8,111 bases of DNA from Clostridiaceae bacterium (GTDB lineage: Bacteria > Bacillota > Clostridia > Lachnospirales > Lachnospiraceae). The notes under the pieces were generated by a model. That model saw nothing but the letters and a program-made list of their open reading frames with translations, had not been told where the DNA came from and made no database searches. Below are positions 6,557-8,111 of the stretch, piece by piece. Numbering within the stretch: the first letter of the stretch is position 1; each line of letters opens with the position of its first letter. Position numbers and translations under genes: made by a program. The stretch covers positions 1-8,111 of the forward strand of contig JAGZXV010000232.1 of assembly GCA_018378255.1 (NCBI GenBank). Direction: 5' to 3'.

Positions 6557-7105
6557 ATGAAAGATCTGTTTGGATACATGATCCGGGATTTTTACCATCC
6601 CATAAATTATCTGCCGAAAGCGGTTGGAACCGCTTTTTTAATATTGGCTGCAATATGGCTGGGGAAAATTGTTTTCAGCCACAGCCGCATCTTACGATGG
6701 ATGTTCAATAAAAGCGGAGTGATTTTTTTATTCAGTATTTACTGTTATGTTTTGCTGTATGAAGCATTTTTTTCCCGGCCTCCGGGATCGCGCAATACTG
6801 TCAGCATGACGCTTTTTCAAACCTGGGGCACCACGGCCCAGTCCCATGCCTATGTGATTGAAAATGTATTGATGTTCATTCCTTATGGTATTTTTATTTC
6901 TATGCTTGCCGGATGGAACCGTGTTAAAAAGGGCGGTCTCTGCATACTGACCGCCTTGCTTTCCAGCAGCGCCCTGGAGTTCGTACAATGGATGACTATG
7001 CGGGGGCACTGCCAGATGGATGATGTGGTGATGAACACCCTTGGGGCGGGAATTGGATGGGGGATTTATGCGGTAATTTTTTATTTAGGGAAATGGCGGG
7101 AGTAA
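6557..7105 (+). CDS. VanZ-like family membrane protein
   Basis: A membrane protein of 182 residues with about four to five hydrophobic helices. Signatures of the VanZ-like family are an FFSR segment after a helix (71-74), ENVLMFIPYG (102-111), E141 and Q144 in the next helix, and RGHCQMDDVVMNTLG (149-163) with the conserved paired aspartates D155 and D156 and N160. VanZ itself gives low-level teicoplanin resistance in enterococci, but most family members are of unknown role, and nothing here (no vanHAX-type genes) links this one to resistance. A further in-frame ATG at 6527 coincides with the predicted transcription start and has no ribosome binding site. AAGGAG (6541-6546) lies 10 bases before the ATG at 6557, which is therefore chosen. 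The gene stands alone between two terminators. A terminator-like hairpin lies within its early codons. Confidence 0.88.
   Translation: MKDLFGYMIRDFYHPINYLPKAVGTAFLILAAIWLGKIVFSHSRILRWMFNKSGVIFLFSIYCYVLLYEAFFSRPPGSRNTVSMTLFQTWGTTAQSHAYVIENVLMFIPYGIFISMLAGWNRVKKGGLCILTALLSSSALEFVQWMTMRGHCQMDDVVMNTLGAGIGWGIYAVIFYLGKWRE
6617..6639 (+). promoter_or_regulatory. Terminator-like hairpin within the start of the VanZ-like gene
   Basis: AAAGCGGTT (6617-6625) and AACCGCTTT (6628-6636) form a perfect inverted repeat around a 2-base centre. In RNA this gives about 8 pairs with a TGGA loop, followed by three further T and then AATATT. It covers roughly codons 21-28. It has the A-stem-T shape of an intrinsic terminator but a short U-run beyond the stem, so it could reduce read-through or simply reflect codon content. 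Confidence 0.35.
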
Positions 7106-7132
7106 CGCCGTGAAAAAGTGGGAATTAACATT

Positions 7133-7179
7133 AAAACGGGAAGAATTGGGAAAAGCGAACCCCAATTCTTCCCGTTTTT
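7133..7179. terminator. Strong intrinsic terminator after the VanZ-like gene
   Basis: A perfect 18-bp stem has arms AAAACGGGAAGAATTGGG (7133-7150) and CCCAATTCTTCCCGTTTT (7161-7178), a 10-nt loop and a T-run at the right edge. AAAA at the left edge gives a T-run on the other strand too, so it could terminate in both directions. No minus-strand gene is seen to its right. Confidence 0.93.
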
Positions 7180-7495
7180 CACATTCTTATAATCTTATCA
7201 TAACTATATAATATTACCGGTTTTTGAATTTCAGTTAAGTAATTTGCAGCCGGCATGTCATATATAATATAGGATATACGAAACGTAAGAAATGTATATG
7301 TCAAAATAACAAAAAAAGAGAAATAAATTTTCGCGTTAAATAAGCCATTTCACAAGTGAATTCACAAAAAGATCACAAACCATAAAAATAGTGCATAAAA
7401 AATAGGACGAAAAATTAGTAAAAAACATGTATTTGCACGCAAAAAAGTTAAATATTAACAACTTATTTATACAAAATGACGTATATCTCCGAGTA
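7180..7495. other. AT-rich non-coding region upstream of the ATP synthase operon
   Basis: About 315 bases without a credible gene on either strand. It is markedly richer in A and T than the neighbouring genes. It contains three TCACAA direct repeats (7348-7378) and a palindrome GTTAA-ATA-TTAAC (7447-7459), both reported separately. Much of it is A-tract-rich, as in upstream regions of highly expressed operons. It may serve as a regulatory region for the promoter at 7496. Confidence 0.6.
7348..7378. repeat. Three direct repeats of the form TCACAA spaced one helical turn
   Basis: TTTCACAA (7348-7355), ATTCACAA (7360-7367) and GATCACAA (7371-7378) are direct repeats sharing TCACAA, offset by 12 and 11 bases. 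An overlapping perfect palindrome GTGAATTCAC occupies 7356-7365. The arrangement puts each copy on the same face of the helix, as in co-operative binding arrays. The repeats are seen; a function is not established. Confidence 0.4.
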
Positions 7496-7524
7496 TTGAC
7501 AAGTAAATGCAACAGAAGTAATAT
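7496..7524 (+). promoter_or_regulatory. Promoter of the ATP synthase (atp) operon
   Basis: A perfect TTGACA (7496-7501) is followed after 17 bases by TAATAT (7519-7524). Predicted start is near 7531, giving a leader of about 100 nt before atpB. The near-consensus sequence fits a strongly expressed housekeeping operon. Confidence 0.8.
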
Positions 7525-7546
7525 ATGTTCAACATTCAGAAGAAGA

Positions 7547-7599
7547 TTGCATCACCTGTGAAAAGGGCTGCATTTCCGATGCCGGGAAGGTGGATGCAA
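7547..7599 (+). ncRNA. Structured leader element of the atp operon, candidate cis-regulatory RNA
   Basis: In an otherwise AT-rich leader this 53-nt block is GC-rich and can close on itself. TTGCATC (7547-7553) pairs with GATGCAA (7593-7599), and ACC (7554-7556) pairs with GGT (7589-7591) after a single bulged G. Inside, GCAT (7570-7573) can pair with ATGC (7579-7582), and the intervening TTCC (7574-7577) can pair with GGAA (7585-7588), giving a possible tight pseudoknot. No U-run terminator follows, so regulation, if any, would probably act on translation, since atpB begins about 30 bases later. Sodium-sensing (DUF1646-type) riboswitches are known upstream of ATPase genes in Clostridia. I could not match the consensus from memory, so that identity is only a suggestion. 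Confidence 0.4.
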
Positions 7600-7631
7600 C
7601 CGTATTTTGAATCATGAGTAAATGAAAGGAA

Positions 7632-8111
7632 GTGAGCAATACGGAGAATTTGGCGGAAGAGTTAATGACAGAACTAAATTGCGACACAGCCTTTACGATT
7701 CCTTTATTCGGCGGAATTGCCGTATCGGAATCTGTAGTCGTCACTTGGATTATTATACTGGGACTGACAGCCGCATCTGTTTTACTCGTCAGAAATCTTC
7801 AGGAAAAGCCGGTCAGCCGGCGGCAGATCATACTGGAAACAGCAGTGGGAGGATGTTATCATTTCTTCGAAGATCTGGTTGGTAAAGAAGGCAGACGTTA
7901 CATACCATATTTGATAACGGTAGCCCTCTATATCGGAATTGCCAATCTTATCGGACTTCTGGGTTTCAAACCCCCTACGAAAGATCTCAATGTTTCGGCA
8001 GCCCTTGCAATTATGAGCATTGTGCTGATCGAATATGCCGGGCTTCATCAAAAGGGCCTGAAAAAATGGATTAAAAGCTTTGCAGAACCTATCCCCTTAG
8101 TAACTCCTATT
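7632..8111 (+). CDS. atpB: F-type ATP synthase F0 subunit a, 3'-truncated
   Basis: The first 160 residues of the membrane subunit that carries the proton (or Na+) half-channels next to the c-ring; the gene runs off the right edge. Features are the clostridial-type N-terminus IPLFGGIAVSESVVVTW (23-39) leading into the first helix, a second helix around IPYLITVALYIGIANLIGLLG (91-111), and the conserved PPTKDLNVSAALA (114-126). KSFAEPIPLVTPI (148-160) precedes the helices that bear the essential arginine, which would lie beyond the window. The start is uncertain. GTG 7632 has AAGGA only 1 base upstream, although AAGGAAGTGA (7626-7635) resembles a full-length Shine-Dalgarno sequence. ATG 7665 with GGAAGAG (7655-7661) is the alternative and gives a protein 11 residues shorter. 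It is the first gene after the promoter, and no atpI-like gene precedes it. The family identity is firm. Confidence 0.93.
   Translation, partial: MSNTENLAEELMTELNCDTAFTIPLFGGIAVSESVVVTWIIILGLTAASVLLVRNLQEKPVSRRQIILETAVGGCYHFFEDLVGKEGRRYIPYLITVALYIGIANLIGLLGFKPPTKDLNVSAALAIMSIVLIEYAGLHQKGLKKWIKSFAEPIPLVTPI

Noticed and set aside
6617..6630. Possible CcpA catabolite-response element overlapping the hairpin in the VanZ-like gene
   Set aside because: It has at least two mismatches at key positions of the usual consensus and is better explained as the hairpin itself.
7276..7283. TACGAAAC half-site resembling the right arm of the 767-783 palindrome
   Set aside because: There is no matching left arm and the match is short enough to be chance in AT-rich DNA.
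7536..7609. Cysteine-rich frame (CxxC then C) through the atp leader
   Set aside because: The frame has no start codon after its upstream stop and is only about 25 codons. The pattern comes from the GC-rich structured block.
7525..7617. 30-codon open frame starting with ATG in the atp leader
   Set aside because: The ATG overlaps the end of the -10 region and is upstream of the predicted transcription start, with no ribosome binding site.
7622..7885. Forward 87-codon frame starting just after AAATG near the atpB start
   Set aside because: It overlaps atpB in another frame; the atpB frame gives a clear family match through to the window end, while this product does not.

Overview
The window looks like chromosomal DNA of an anaerobic Gram-positive of the class Clostridia, most like a Lachnospiraceae-type gut bacterium. 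This rests on the strong AGGAG-type ribosome binding sites, consensus TTGACA/TATAAT-like promoters in AT-rich spacers, U-tract terminators, and an ATP synthase subunit a with a Clostridia-like sequence. The taxonomic call is inference from style and was not tested by a search. No rRNA, tRNA, CRISPR array, transposase or integrase gene was seen.

Bases 1-612 hold the C-terminal part of an IclR-family regulator that enters from the left and is closed by a strong intrinsic terminator (643-696). A promoter (727-755) with a 17-bp palindrome just downstream of its -10 (767-783) then starts a same-strand operon. Its genes are an FAD-dependent oxidoreductase (814-2172), an 11-12 helix ion-transporter-superfamily permease (2202-3482), a hydantoinase/oxoprolinase A-type ATPase-fold protein (3510-5660) and a small HExxH zincin resembling ImmA/IrrE (5672-6238). 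A second terminator (6251-6300) closes it. The layout suggests an inducible catabolic locus: the permease imports a small acid or cyclic amide, the flavoprotein oxidises or reduces it, and the HyuA-like protein handles an ATP-linked step. The IclR protein probably responds to the substrate or a product. The substrate cannot be read from sequence. The operon has no hydantoinase B partner, its HyuA-like protein has a C-terminus unlike classical HyuA, and it ends in a putative metalloprotease. These are the most unusual points in the window.

A separate single-gene unit follows: a VanZ-like membrane protein (6557-7105) with its own extended -10 promoter. An inverted repeat straddles the -10 and the ribosome binding site, a terminator-like hairpin lies inside the first codons, and an 18-bp perfect-stem terminator follows (7133-7179).

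After about 315 bases of AT-rich non-coding DNA with several small repeats comes a near-consensus promoter (7496-7524). It drives a roughly 100-nt leader containing a GC-rich foldable block (7547-7599), then the first gene of an F-type ATP synthase operon, atpB (7632 to the window end, 3'-truncated). The leader is a candidate cis-regulatory RNA.
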